NCBI RefSeq assembly: GCF_030272615.1
Contig: NC_081409.1
Location: forward strand, 529,350,291 to 529,414,290
Source of the DNA: Cryptomeria japonica
Taxonomy: Eukaryota; Streptophyta; Pinopsida; Cupressales; Cupressaceae
Reading direction: 5' to 3'
DNA length: 64,000 bases
Shown here: positions 46,601-59,252 of the stretch, piece by piece
How the letters are laid out: each line of letters begins with the position of its first letter
Position numbering within the stretch: the first letter of the stretch is position 1
Notes under the pieces: generated by a model
The model's input: the letters and a program-made list of their open reading frames with translations, nothing else
Told to the model about the DNA's origin: nothing
Databases searched by the model: none
Translations under genes and position numbers: made by a program

Positions 46601-47833
46601 AGATGGAAACTTCCCTTTATCTCCAGTCATATGATGTGATTAACCACTGCCAATTACCCATTCATCCTTGTCTTCAATTTTAGCAGCAAGTTCCTTCTCT
46701 TCAAGTGCATTCTCTTCCACTGCCAGATCATCTTCCTTGATAGCTAGGAACACCCATTCCTTCCCATTGTCAGATCCACTAGCAGAGTCTTTTGCCGGTT
46801 CATCATCTGAATCAGTAATGCCTTCCTCATTCGTTATATAGCATGATTTGTCTTTGTTTTTCTTGTACTTATATTTGTTCAGATATCCAGGGTTAGGCTT
46901 AAATGATCTTTTAACTCTTTCTTCAAATCTTGAATTCCTTTTAGGACATCTAGATGCAAAATGAACAATCTTATTACATGCAAAACATTTAAAAGGTGTT
47001 TTTCCTTCATACTTACTTCCTACCGGTCCTTTTGGTACTCTTCTATCAAATAGTGCTTCAAGTTTCCAAAACTCATCATCTTATCTCTTCATATCTTCTA
47101 ACTCTTTTGCATATAAAGATTTCCAGTCTTGCTTACCAGTTGTAGATGTAGATGCATAAAAAGAAGGTTCAGTCTTCATAGCTCCAGAAGGTCCAAATTC
47201 CTCAAGCTCGAAAGCAGATAGTTTCCCAACCAAGGTATCTTTGTTGACAGACATATTAGCCATTGTTCTCAATTCATTAATAGCAGTAGCCTTCATTTTG
47301 TAAGCCGGTGGTAGGGCTCTCAGGACTTTAGAAACAATTTCATCTTTGCTTAGAGTTCCACCACAACATTGAATTCCCATAACAATCTCATTTACCCTTT
47401 CCATGAATGCAGTAATCCTTTCATCTTCTTCCATCTTCAGGTTTTCATATCTCACCCAGTAACCATCAAATTTAGAAATCTTCACTATAGGGTCACCTTC
47501 ATTAAGAGTCTCCAACTTATCCCATATAGCCTTTCCAGATGATTTGTCTATTAATCCCATTATTTGTTGATCATAAAGTGCACACAAGAGGGCTTCTCTT
47601 GCTCTACAATCATTCTCAAGATCCTTGTCCAGGTAATCTGGAGGAGGATTGTTAGATCTCGGATTATAGGGTGTGACACCATTCTGTGTGATCTCCCAAA
47701 TCTCCTTGCCAAGACATCTCAGATGAGTCTCCATTTGAATCTTCCATACTGTGTAATTTGTTCCATCAAGCCTCAACATATCCCTTCAAAAGATAGCTCC
47801 AAAAGAACTGGATGAACTTGAACTATTAGTCAC
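43610..47833 (-). pseudogene. Gag-Pol polyprotein of element E (Ty1/copia), one frame with stops
   Basis: Start: GTG at 47831-47833 (probably a mutated ATG) followed by TNSSSSSSSSFGAIF. The Gag core MLRLDGTNYTVWKIQMETHL begins at 47779 and LRALPPAYKMKATAINEL is near 47300. The zinc knuckle CFACNKIVHFASRC is near 46950-46993. Protease at 46640-46660 reads GSG followed by TAA, where copia has DSGCSHHM: the catalytic aspartate is now glycine. GAG-pre-integrase has the H-x-R-x-C-H stretch near 46265. Integrase D,D,E: HTDLCGP, RSDHGGEFTS and [56 protein letters not shown], and the catalytic box FVDDI. RNase H: YTDADWAGD, STTKVEYVAA, CDNSATIDISKN. Final stop at 43610-43612. Stops lie at 47081, 46640, 46124, 45344, 45080 (two), 44492 and three more further down. 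Confidence 0.93.
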
Positions 47834-47880
47834 CCTACGATCTTCCTCAAGTGGTTAACCTTTCTGTAGAGAGGACCAAG

Positions 47881-47892
47881 GCTTCGATACCA
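47881..47892 (-). other. Primer binding site of element E
   Basis: The minus strand reads TGGTATCGAAGC, two bases past the LTR end. It is the initiator-Met PBS (TGGTATCAGAGC) with two differences. Confidence 0.85.
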
Positions 47893-47894
47893 AT

Positions 47895-49104
47895 TATTAG
47901 ACAGTTCAGATAACTAGAAGACAACTGAGAGGGGGGGGGGTGAATCGGTTGTCTCAGATTACAAGAACATTCAGCAATTAAAAATTTAATACCAGAACCC
48001 AAAACAATAATACTAGAATTAATTAAGCATAAACAATAATCATAGAATAAAAGCCATCCACATAACACTAAGAATTGTATGTGGAAAACTCGGTATAGGG
48101 AAAAACTACGATGGGAAGCCTACCCACAGTTAGATAATACTTCTGCAGTAAGTATGTGAATTACAATTAAGGGGCCTGCATTTGCAGGAAGGCCAACAAC
48201 CTAGAGCACACTGCTCATCACAAAAGGAGACTCACTGAATACATGTAAATCCAGACTACAATCCGAAGAAGTGTTGAACTACAAAAGATAACATTTCCTA
48301 TGCCTGAGTACAGTTTCAGTTAAGCTCAATACTGGAGGACTAAATCCTCTTACATAAACCCAATTCGATCTCCAATGATCGACCAACTCCTCTGCCTGAA
48401 TGATATTACAATATTCGCACATTACATTCCTTGACCATGACCTCTTACATTTTCCATAATGATCTATAATGTGATCTTATATCTATTTATGCAAACACTC
48501 GACCATAAACAATCAAGTCAACCACCAGATAATAAACTGATTACATAAATACAAACCATGTCGGTCTTGGACCAAACAAGTAATATCAACACATAAGACA
48601 TCCCAGAAATACATCAATAGGTCCTATCCATACGTTACATTAAAGTCATTCCATAACCTAAATCAACCGGGACCAAGTATAGGTCCACACACTTCAGCAA
48701 TGATCTTCATCCACCAAGTCTCGAACATGATCAACAACAACATCATGAAACTCCATCGGAAGTTGCACCAATACCACTTATGCAATTCATCAAAGATATC
48801 CATCGAAAGCTTTGCTGGTGAAACTCTCGTCGGAACTAGAAACCAATCTTCTAAGCAAGCAAGATAGCATCCAATCACCAAACCAAAACCAATTGACCAA
48901 ATATGAGTATAAGTATCATGAACAAGCCAATTTCATCACCAGACTATACTGGAGCCTGCCAGATCATACCACATCCAAGTTAACCAGAAACCACTTAACC
49001 TACCGGGACCAGAAGGGTGCTGGTAAAGCATCCAAACAGCTAGTGTTGACATCAATGACAAAACATCAATGCAACACATAATCAATTCCACCAAATGGCC
49101 AACA
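47895..49104 (-). repeat. 5' LTR of element E (right in window)
   Basis: 1210-bp match to 42046-43254. Its inner end has TATTAG (plus strand 47895-47900) where the other copy has TGTTAG, so that terminus has decayed. The G-run near 47931-47940 is longer than in the left copy. Confidence 0.93.
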
Positions 49105-49109
49105 GGTTT
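49105..49109 (+). repeat. Target-site duplication GGTTT, right copy (element E)
   Basis: Matches 42041-42045. Confidence 0.92.
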
Positions 49110-52100
49110 CTACACTAATCCTACTCCTAATGCAGAAAGTACAAGATTTTTATTTAGGGAATGATTTCTGAAAACTGGAAGCAATAACCATGATTAGTGC
49201 CTTGTATGGAAAGCATAGTCTATTCTCAGTATGCAACCTTACACCTAAGTATCTTGAATTGTAACCACAGAAATCTCAGCATTAATGCATGAAATTAACA
49301 CCCATTAGCTTCGTTCTTCCTACAATCATACTTAAAGATACTATATGCAAAAGACATATTTAATCATTCTACTCAAGCATCTTAGTCTCCTCTTTGAAGA
49401 GAAGCAAAAATATAACAAACACTAGACTTGCTCGGATAAAGTAAGTAATCCTTGATCATTCACTTCATAAAAGATGGTGTTACATATTGGAGACAATAAT
49501 AAGAAAATACCAATATTCATAATATGTTTGTCTGGTTTCAACTGCTCAGACTCTAAAGCAACTACAAACTGAAAAATAACCCTACCTGTCATTAAAACTT
49601 ATACCCTATACATGGAAGACTTGCTTCCAGAATGTTGAGAAAATTACATTCAGAATACACTTACTGAGAAGAAGAGAGAGTATACATCAAAGAGAGAATA
49701 CCTAAAAGAAACCATAAAATAATCTCTGAAAGAGACATATCTCTACTTTAAAATCTGCATCTTGATTCAACTCTCTTCTTCCTTCAAAATTGCTAAAATC
49801 TGCACCCTGTCACATCCTGCTGGAAAAGTTAAAAAATCTAAAAATTGCCATATTGGAGCACACGTCAATTTGAAATTATGCACTTTGCCTATTCTTACCA
49901 TTTTAATGTACTATCAATTTTTGACTTCTTTTCCCCTTTGCTCTCCAAATTGAAAGATACCTGTTTGGTGAAAGTCATAAATGACTTTTCTCTGCATATT
50001 TCCATTTTCTCAAAAATGGCAAAAAGTCCCCTTCAGTTGAAAATGAATTATCCTATAGCACCTGAAAAATTTGAATAGCCCTATAGACATAATCCTCTTT
50101 GTTGAAAGTGTTCAGTCACTTGCACTTTTCATATTTCATTGAGATGTTATTTCACCTTTTAGTAAATTAATTTTATCTTCACGCTTGCAAGAAAAAATTA
50201 GCTTAAACATACTTCCCCCTTTTGACTAAGCCTCTTTTCGCTGTGGTATTTACTTACAGAAAATTAATTTTCTCCTTAAGAGAGTAAAAAGGAGGCGCCA
50301 TTTCCACCACATCATTATAAAAATAATGATGTCTTAATATATCTCACCATCATGTTTTACCAGTTTTTAGATTTCAGAATGGGAGCATGCGACTCCTCAT
50401 CTAAGTGAACACCATTATCCTTAGTGCACAATTTTAGCTTCATCACACTACTCCCAGCATATGCTATAGATAAGTACAAATCCATATTTCTATCCATACG
50501 AATCCTTGAAAATATGCACTGCCTCATGCCTGCAGAGGTCCCCATTGTTTATTGAAATTAAACTCATCAAAGCCAAATACCAGTTGAATATCAACCCGAT
50601 TGTGCCTTCATATCCACTCCATTGGATATTGTCCTAGATTTCCACTATGTGCATATACCCTAGCTTCCCCTTCACTTGCTAATTATATCATGTCCATGCT
50701 CCACAAATGAGTAATTAATGCATCACATTATAGACCTTTATCATGAACCTGCACATGTTGTCATCGGGCCCTAATTTTATTATTTCCAAGCATTCATATT
50801 CTACTGCGAACTTTTCCCTTTTCTGTGGGCTTGTATTTTATTCGCAAGCATTGCACATTAAACAAGCATCAGTTTTCACATTTAGCATTCATGCCATTCT
50901 GCATTTCTTCAGAGGTATACATGGATCATACCAGTGTGTGACATTAACATGCCCCAATTTGGTTCGATTTGCTAACAATGCCCATAGCTGAACCCTACAT
51001 TCATCTTCTTTACATGGCCCTGATTTGTTTCTCTCACACTGCTCATGAGATCACATTTCTTTGAGGAGATTTACAAAAATCATGCACTTGGTACTGCGTT
51101 CATGCAAAACATGCACACGAATGGAGGTGTGTATGCATCATATATTTCCCTCTAGCGTTGTCTCAACTTTCCATATTTTAGATGCTATCCTATTATGTGC
51201 TCGGACCACCACACATCTGCAATCTGCATACAACAACATTGACTTGAAGAATGTTCTCATAAAGCATCCATGGCTTAAATGACCCCCTACATTGATCATC
51301 TGCAAAATGGCAGGTATGGGAGCAAACTCTTTCTTATGCAACTCAAAACATCACCTTCGAATCATGTTGCCCTAATTTTTTGTTGGCTTCCATGTTAATT
51401 TCCACTTTGTGTGGGCTACCCTTTTGATTTCTTTATTAAACTTGTTATCCCATGCCTTGATTGTGGTTCCTACCCAGACCCGTAGGATAAGGCTTTGCCT
51501 CTCACCCTTTACATTTGGCTTAGCTTTGTGCTTATCTCTTATCTCGTGGCATATTTTGCTTGATGTTGTGTAGGCGCAGAATAAGATGTATACTCTGCTT
51601 CGTCGTTTTCTTCGTTCTCTCTTGTCCCACTAGATTTTCTTGCTTGCCCATGAGTCAAAAGGGGTAACCCATTTCATTCTCCCTCGCCCATGGGCTCTTA
51701 TCCCATTGTGATTTTTGGCCACTCCAAGGGCCCCACGGGGTAAGGAGAAAACCCTTCCCCTTAGCTAGTCACTTATCCTGCGCTCCTCTTTTCTTTAGTT
51801 GCTTGATACGATAGGATGGGAGATGAAGGGACTTTAGAATTCCTTTTCTATTTGCCCTCTCTTTTTCTGTGTGGGGCCCAGGTGAATTTATCCTCCTTTA
51901 AATATTATCTCAGGGGAAATTAAACCTATACCTACAAGATATATTTAATTTTATATTGTGGAAGCGCTCCCCCGGCCTGGTAATTAGCATCTTAAAATTT
52001 ACCTCACTTTATCAAGTTTAATATTAACATACATTTACATCACTATTAAAATGATTTGATAATTATATTTTATTTTATTTTTCTCAAAAATCATTTTCAA

Positions 52101-54463
52101 AAACCTGGCCCCTCCTTTACCATCAAAACTCTCAAATCAATAAATTAATTTTTTCATATAAGACCTTCCTTTTATTTAAATATAATATTAATTTAATCAA
52201 TATGATTAAAATAATATATATTTAACCCTTTAATCCCTAATAGTCACACCATGCATCAACCTTGGTCAGGCCCCAAAGTTGGCTCGACTAAAAAAAATTC
52301 ATTTCAGTGCAACTGGACCTAGAGAAATGACTTGATATGTCAACTGGAGAAGCTTGGGACACAATAAACTAAGTACGGAACCCTCAAATTTGATCACTTT
52401 GCAACTTTGACATTTGGCCGGAAACACCTAAGTAGCTCCTGAAACGAGCTTTGAAAACTGATCCAAACACCTGACCAAGACTTGCAACCTGGCACGGTGA
52501 TAGATTGTAATACAAAATCTGGGGCATATGTTGAATTGTAATTACAAAATCGGAGAAAAAAGTTACTAACCATCAAAGTTGTCTACTCAGAAAAACTGGA
52601 AAGTGCTTCTTCGAAACCCTGAGAAAGTCTGTTTGGATTGAGCTTTGAAAACATAGCAAATGATGAGTTGGGGGGGCTACAAATTGGGGATCTGGTAGAT
52701 AAATTTACAGAGTATCACGGGGTACAATCATTTTGAGTTGTAGGTTAACTGGGCGTGAAATAAAAATTTCAAAGTGGGCTCTTGACTGTTGTTTGACACT
52801 ATTTAGTCTGCAATACTGAACCTTTTGCAAATGAATTTGGGTTTGAAAACTCAGCAGATTCATTCATGGGGATTCAAAAAATAGTAGAGAAACATGGGAA
52901 ACTCTCTTTTTGGCTTGATAATCAACAAGCATAAAGATACACTTGCTCAAATTAGGGCTACTCAAGGAGACTTCACTAACACATCAGATCTGGTCTGAGG
53001 AAGCTGCAAATAGGTATATGGCATGTCTATAAGGTGTATAACCATCCCCCAAAGGGATTTCTCTTGACAATCCTCCAATGCAAAATTATGAGCTCTCCAA
53101 ATGAGCTACAAAGACCTCTTCTAAAAGGCGATTCTGAATGCAATCAACAAAATTTTGAGCCTGGGTGTTCAAAATTAGAAAAACAAATTTAAGTCCCAAC
53201 ATGTGGTAGATGCATAAAAACCTGTGTTCTACAAGCTGAGATATCTTTTAAATGAGCTAAGCACCACATGTATACCATCTGATTACCCCGAAAATTACTT
53301 CACTATGAACCAAATTATTTTTAGTTGCCAAAAACCTTCTACTTGTTGACTCAAGTGTTGTGATACGCACATATTGAAGAAACCCCTCATGTACCCTTCA
53401 ACTTGAGATAGTAAATTTATCAGGATCTTTGGGTCCTTATAAATTCAAAGCTTGGCATGCCCGAGAAGTGTGTGTTGTGGAGTGGAGTCAGTGCTACCAA
53501 GCATCTATCTATCCAACTGAATGTGGTATTCTGGGCAAGGGGATTCAACAAGTACTGTCATTTGACTAACCTAGGATGTGCATGATTGTTAATGCATTTA
53601 TCATACTTGCATGCTTGATGTGCTTGTGTCACAAACAATCTTTTTCCAAAATTAGTCTAAGTTGTCAAAGATCACTTTTCACATAGTCCTAGTCATTAGT
53701 GTCCTTCAGCGAGTTTTCTCCTTATTGTCTCATTGTGCTGTCGGAATTTTTTTTTCAACTGGGCTTGTTATTGCTCAAGCTTGGTATCGTATCTTTTTAG
53801 CGTTGTCATTATCATCTACCAGACTCTCAATTTGTAGTGTCACTTTTATCACCCCAGTTTCGAGTCATCATTTCAATTTTGCATTGTTACTATCGTCAGT
53901 TTACATCCTCTGTCATACTTTGTTCCTAATATCAGGGATTGATCTTTAAATTAAGTCAAATATTTTAATCCAGTCATCAAACTTTTCCAAGTTCATCAAA
54001 TCAAATCAAGAGCTGATATTTTTGTCACCTTTAGTCTCACATCCTAAATTGCAAATCTACATCCTTTTTTTAGCGACTATTATTACTAGCTTTTTTGACA
54101 ATATCGATTTTATAGCTTAGTTTACATCATTGTGGTCTTGTTACTTTGATCTAGAGGTCTAGCTGACAATTAATTTTGTTGCTTGAGTAGCTTTGAAGTC
54201 ACGTCATTCAAAATAGATTTATTCATTTGCAATTTGAGTACCAAATCATCCTAATCAATCATCTTGTTGATCCTTTTGTCAATCAATCAGTTAATCCAAT
54301 TCTTTGAATTTAGCTTAGTTCATGCCCATCACCATTCGAAACTAGTGATGTCTTATACTCCTTGTGATTTTGCTCCACATTTCTCTTCTTCTTCATCTCT
54401 CTTTCATCTACTTTATTGTGAGTATTTGTGTAAGCTTATACTCCCGCTAAAGTGGGTGCTAAA
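49110..54463 (+). other. Non-coding region with LTR-element character, no gene recognised
   Basis: AT-rich with patches of normal complexity. 50210-50225 (CTTCCCCCTTTTGAC) looks like a minus-strand copia PPT, but no LTR pair supports it. 51440-51990 has C/T-rich, higher-GC text (CCTACCCAGACCCGTAGG and so on). 53640-54463 resembles the 3' spacer of a gypsy element and leads into the LTR-like start at 54464. No conserved protein was seen on either strand. Confidence 0.45.
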
Positions 54464-55213
54464 TGTAGCATCCTAAATTGTACTCCCTTACAATTTAGTC
54501 CATATTTTGGGCCCTCACCTTAGTGTTCATTTCACAATGCTTAATTAAGACCTGATTATGCTTACATCATGCAAATATGGCCTTTCTTTCACTTCATACA
54601 CCACATGGCTCCTTTTTGTTGGCCCTAAAATGGGGTAGGACCAGGGCGCGATGCCTTGTTCCTCCCTATTTGGGCCCCATTTTGAACCCTTCAGACATTT
54701 TCAAAGTTGAGTGGGAAACCTAGCCCAGTGTCGGCCTATGTCAGAAAATTAGCATGTTTTTTGACGGGCAAGTATATAAGGAGGCTTTCCCCTCTTATTT
54801 GGACATCATGATACAAGGGTACAAGGGCAAAAGTATAATCACAAGGTATTCAAGCATCAAAGCATTGAAGTATTCATCATCAAGCATTTCTACAAGTCTT
54901 TAAGGCTGCATTCTTCATTCATCAATTATGGAGCAACATTAAATCATTCATATGCAAGCACGTGTGTGTGATTAGGGTTTTTTCATGTTCATGCCAATTT
55001 ATACAACATATGCGATTACATTCAAGAAGAAAAGACACATTATCAGTCATTGTAGATCTAAGGTATATCTTTCCATTATTTATTTCAGTATTTGCAATAT
55101 TTCAATCAAGGTTAATTCCTAAACTATGGTTTGACTTAGGCGAGCCACTATTCCCAACCTATTTCTCCTTCTTTTTGTGTATAGGAAATAGGTAGGGAGT
55201 TGCAATCTTCACA
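54464..55213 (+). repeat. Probable LTR (orphan or one end of a gypsy element)
   Basis: Begins TGTAGCATCCTAAATTGTAC after a purine-rich GTGGGTGCTAAA. This is an LTR-edge layout like element B (TGTAATACCC). A good TATA box (TATATAAG, 54773-54780) with a downstream start region follows. The 3' edge is uncertain; CTTCACA at about 55207-55213 is a possible end. No second copy is in the window. Confidence 0.55.
54773..54780 (+). promoter_or_regulatory. TATA box of the LTR at 54464
   Basis: TATATAAG about 310 bases into the LTR, as expected for the U3/R border. Confidence 0.55.
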
Positions 55214-56229
55214 ATCGATATCATTTATAGAGATGAATCAATCCCCCTTTGGTGTGCGAAAAGTTTAGAGGACTTGGGCAAATTTCACCATGGTCCCAAC
55301 ATTTTAGGAGCTCTTTTGGGGATCAAGTCCAAGTTTGCTTACATTTATCAGATCCAAGTGCATGCCTCAATCTGATGATTGTACATTGTTGTTTCTATTT
55401 TTTCACCTTCATTTTCAACATTTTACCCTAATTTCAGCAATTCAGCTCACAAAAGAGGGCAAACAAATTCATCCCTTAAATCCGATCAGTATTTTCAGAC
55501 CTTATCTTTGCTCGTTTGTGACTAAATCTATTGGATTCATCCCTCTTTTGAATGTAGTGGTCCCAAAGAAAAATATTAGCGATTTTCATCCTTGTGGTGG
55601 AAACTCTAACATTTTCACCATTACACACATAAATTACAAGAAAGGAATACTTTCTTTCTATTGTTTCAATGAAATGGAAATACAATATCAAAGTTTATAA
55701 ATTTTAGCCAAATGGACTTTGCAAATCTTACAAGTTTTACCTACAAGATACACTTCAAGACTTCTAAAAGTCTTAGATGAAGGACTATTCTTCTCAACTT
55801 TGAATGATGAAACAACTAACATAAGCCCGCAAATTTATTAAGATTTTGTGGGAGGGAAACCACTATGGGAAACCAGACCAAAACCATGGGCTAAAACCAC
55901 TTGGTAAATCCATGCCCCCTTTAGTAAATGCATCACATGACACTTAGAAAGGTAACTCATGGCCAATAGAATACTCCTCAACTTCCTAAAGTGGGCACTT
56001 AAGAAAGAGACTTTTGCATTACTCTTTGTAAGAACCAATGACGTGTAAACAAGATGCTTCCACTTCCCAAAGTGGATGCCTAGATGGGAAATTCCTCCAT
56101 TTTCCCTTATAATCAACACTAACACGTGTTCACCCTTGAAAATTGCATTTACCATTTGACATAGGCCATAAATAATAATTTTTTTATCTCCTATTTCCCC
56201 TTGAAAACTTTCCAAGGAACATGGAGACA
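55214..56229 (+). other. Non-coding, nothing recognised
   Basis: No supported gene. ORFs of 121 codons (plus, 55335-55700) and 130 codons (minus, 55838-56230) have no recognisable motif. The segment lies between two LTR-like regions. Confidence 0.4.
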
Positions 56230-57780
56230 TATAATACCCTACATTTAGCCTTTATTTAAAATTATTCACCTAACCTTAACATAATTAATATAAAAAATAT
56301 CTTTGGTTAATGTAATATTGTGATTACATTCTTGGATGATCCTGCATCACCTCCACACAATAATGTAGAATCAAGGGAAGCTTTTCAAATGCCTAAAGTT
56401 GTTGGATAACATGAATCATAGTTAATTCCATATAGAGATCAAGGTAGTAGATTTCAAGTATTGTGATGAAGTTGAGACTAGGATTGCCCAATATGTGATG
56501 TAGAATGCTTTCTTTCGATTCTAGGGGTAGAAGTGAAGTGTTTCTCCTAGTTGGGTAGTGCACACTAGTAATTAGGTAGTGCTCATTTTTTGTGTGGATA
56601 TGTATACCAACAAGTTGCACAAATAATTGTGTACTAATTATTAAAATATATAAATATGAAAGAAATGAAAAATTATGAATAAATAGAAGGTTTTTTGAGC
56701 TTGTTGTTAAGTTGTAGTTTATGGGTGGCTTTGACAAGTTAATTTATCCTCTTTTAAGAATGGACTAGTGAAGTTCATGTTACTAGCATATGATCTTTAA
56801 TGTCTTTTTTTGTGAATCTTGGGTGCCTAACCTAGGTATTTGTAGCAAAATAAAAGAGAAATATTGAGTACAACAACTAATAATACATGACATTAATTCC
56901 TTGTGTTCTATAAAGAAAATCATTCATTGTTTCTATAGACAACAAAAATTATCCTAGCCTAATTAAATAAATATTTTATTTATTTAATTATTTTATTCTA
57001 AGCCTTCTATTAATTAAATAGATTTTTATTTATTGAATTAATTCATTTATCTTCTTCTAGCCTTTCCCCATTTAAATAAATATTTTTTATTTATTTAAAC
57101 TATCCTTTCCCTAAATTAAATAAATGTTTTATTTATTTAATTGGTCTCACTTCTATTAATTAAATAGATCTTTATTTATTTAATTAATTCACTAGCTTTT
57201 TCCCTCCATGACACTTGTCATTCATCTCTTAATTTGTCTTTAACCACCTCTCTAGTATTTTATTATTTCCTATACCAACCCTCTAATCCGAGTCAACCAT
57301 TTATCCCTCCACCTCTTAATCTTATCCCTCTATTTTCTAAGGTGTCTTCTATATAAGAGGATCCTTTCATCCTTATCAACCCTAATTAGTTCATATGCGA
57401 TCGATCAATCTTTCATGCGATCAATCAATCAAGCGTCTACACAACCACAATCCGTTCTTTGTTGAGTTCTTGTGCACAATACAAAATCTGAGAGCAACTA
57501 TATCAAGCAAAATAAATGGAGAGAGGAAACAATGGAGATCAAACCCTACTAAGCATGCGAATGGTATAATTTTCATGTTTTTGATATTTTGCATGTTTTA
57601 AGTTCTTCATTGGTATATGGTGGAACTTAATTATAGAACTAGGGTTTTATTTGGTTGGATCTTTGATCGTTTTACAATAGTTTAACATTCCATTTTCACC
57701 GTATACAATTTCCATCTCTACTCAACCTTCTATACCTCTTCGGTGGGATGTCTCCTACACATTGGAAGGTTAAAAGTTTT
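56230..57780 (+). repeat. Probable LTR-like segment with AT palindromes and TATA box
   Basis: Starts TATAATACCCTACATTTAGC, like the 5' LTR start of element B (TATAATACCC). 56955-57190 holds several imperfect palindromes of the ATTAAATAAA...TTTATTTAAT type. A TATA box, CTATATAAG, is at 57349-57357, followed by C/T-rich text. The right edge is unknown and I found no TSD, so this may be a solo or truncated LTR. Confidence 0.45.
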
Positions 57781-58190
57781 TTATAAATTGTAGTTGTAAT
57801 AATTATAAAAATTAATGTGAGTGTTTCTATAGGGGATCAATATGTCACATAAGATTAAAATGTGTGGTTTCTAATTTATCATGATTAAAGTGTAGAAATT
57901 TTTTCTTTAAAATACCATAAATATTGTAGACTAAGTCTATCACTTATTTATCCCTTTAAAGGTGCATTTTCTAGAATTTTCATTATGTGAATAATATAAT
58001 TTATTTTAATTTAAAACACTCAGATAAATATAATGCAACCAAGCAAACAATCAACCATTACTAAGTAAAATGATTAACTATGTATATACATTTATCAAGT
58101 TATTAGAAGAATCACTTTTGGTCATGATTTTGTCTACCATGTGGTTAGATCATTTCCCACAAATGGTGGTAAGAATATTTTACTTAGAGG
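57781..58190 (+). other. Non-coding, nothing recognised
   Basis: AT-rich sequence between the LTR-like segment and the gypsy relic F. No ORF, repeat or signal that I can support. Confidence 0.4.
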
Positions 58191-58475
58191 CATGTCAAAT
58201 GCTGGGCAAAAAGTAGTCTCCTTCCAAATAATGGAGAGATTTATCAAACATGACTAGGTAGAGTGGGCAAAGGAATGCATTATTATTCCTATAGTTATGA
58301 AGCAACAAAAGATGAGTTACCATCCAGATGTGGAGGGTTTTTTTTGTCTAAGAACAACAAATTATATAGTGGCATACTTCTTGGGAGGTCTCCAGATTGA
58401 GGCATTGGGAATTTCATAGAGTTAGAGGAGGGTGTGAAACCAATTATCACCATCTCGCACTAGCATTTGAAGAGA
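58191..58475 (+). repeat. Direct repeat, copy 1 (inside element F)
   Basis: CATGTCAAATGCTGGGCAAA... to ...CTAGCATTTGAAGAG. The same sequence recurs 740 bases later, including KNNK, GRSPDRGI-like and LEEGVKPIIT coding remnants. Confidence 0.85.
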
Positions 58476-58870
58476 GAGACAGAGATGCAATAGAGAAGGC
58501 CATCAAGGATCTGCTCGACATGGGGCATATCAGGCCATGTAAGAGTCCTTTTGCATCTTTGGTGGTGTTGGTAAAGAAAAAGGATAGAAAAATGAGAATG
58601 TGAATTAGTTATAGGGCTCTCAATAAGAAAACTATCAAGTACATGTATCTCATTCCATGCATAGATGAGTTGCATGGTGCTTGTCACTTCTCCAAGATTG
58701 ATTCAAGGTCAACCTATCATCAAATCAGAGTTTGTGAGGATGTGGATACAATTGTCTTTCGTTGTCACTTTGAACACTAAGTTCTTGGCTATGTCATTTG
58801 ACTTGACCAATTGACCAACTACTTTCTAGTCTTGCATGAACAAAATGTTTAATAATCAACTCTGTAAGTT
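58397..58870 (+). pseudogene. Reverse transcriptase remnant of element F
   Basis: After the lead-in IELEEGVKPIIT, the text reads ERDRDAIEKAIKDLLDMGHI, RPCKSPFASLVVLVKKKDRK, then [38 protein letters not shown] and FRCHFEHYEFLAMSFDLT in shifting frames. This is the N-terminal half of a gypsy RT. A decayed catalytic box FDDIMVFNKEW lies near 58881-58915. Stops and frame changes are common. It is not functional. Confidence 0.8.
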
Positions 58871-58930
58871 TGTTCCAATATGTTTTGATGATATTATGGT
58901 ATTTAACAAAGAATGGAGAGATTTGTTAGA

Positions 58931-59252
58931 CATGTCAAATGGTGGGCCACTAGTAATCTCCTTATAAAGAATAAAGAGATTTATCAGACATGAAGAGGTA
59001 AAGTGGACGAAGGAATGCATTATTATTCCTATAGTTATGAAGTAACAAAAGATGAGTTACCATCCAAATGTGGAGGCTTTTTTTTGTCTAAGAACAACAA
59101 AGTATATAGTAGCATGCCTCTTGGGAGGCTTCCAAATCGAGGGATTGAAAATTTCATAGAGTTAGAGGAGGGTGTGAAACCAATTATCACCACCTCGTAC
59201 AGGCATTTGAAGAGACAAGGTCATCAAGGAGTTGTTCGACATGGAGCACATC
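58931..59252 (+). repeat. Direct repeat, copy 2 (inside element F)
   Basis: Second copy of 58191-58532 with substitutions. Near 59215-59225 it lacks about 20 bases that copy 1 has, then ends in a diverged GTTGTTCGACATGGAGCACA stretch. Confidence 0.85.

Larger units (their letters stand above)
42046..49104 (-). mobile_element. Element E: complete Ty1/copia LTR retrotransposon on the minus strand, 7.06 kb
   Basis: LTRs at 42046-43254 and 47895-49104, PPT, PBS, TSD GGTTT and a minus-strand gag-pol in copia order (Gag, protease, integrase, RT, RNase H). The reading frame is constant over about 1,400 codons with roughly ten stops and no frameshift, so this is the least decayed complete element here. 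The LTR copies differ by scattered bases. Confidence 0.93.

Noticed and set aside
50205-50225. Minus-strand copia-type PPT (GTCAAAAGGGGGAAG)
   Set aside because: No LTR pair or pol next to it; pyrimidine-rich runs of this kind occur by chance.
55838-56230. 130-codon minus-strand ORF
   Set aside because: No motif, and next to an LTR-like segment; probably chance.
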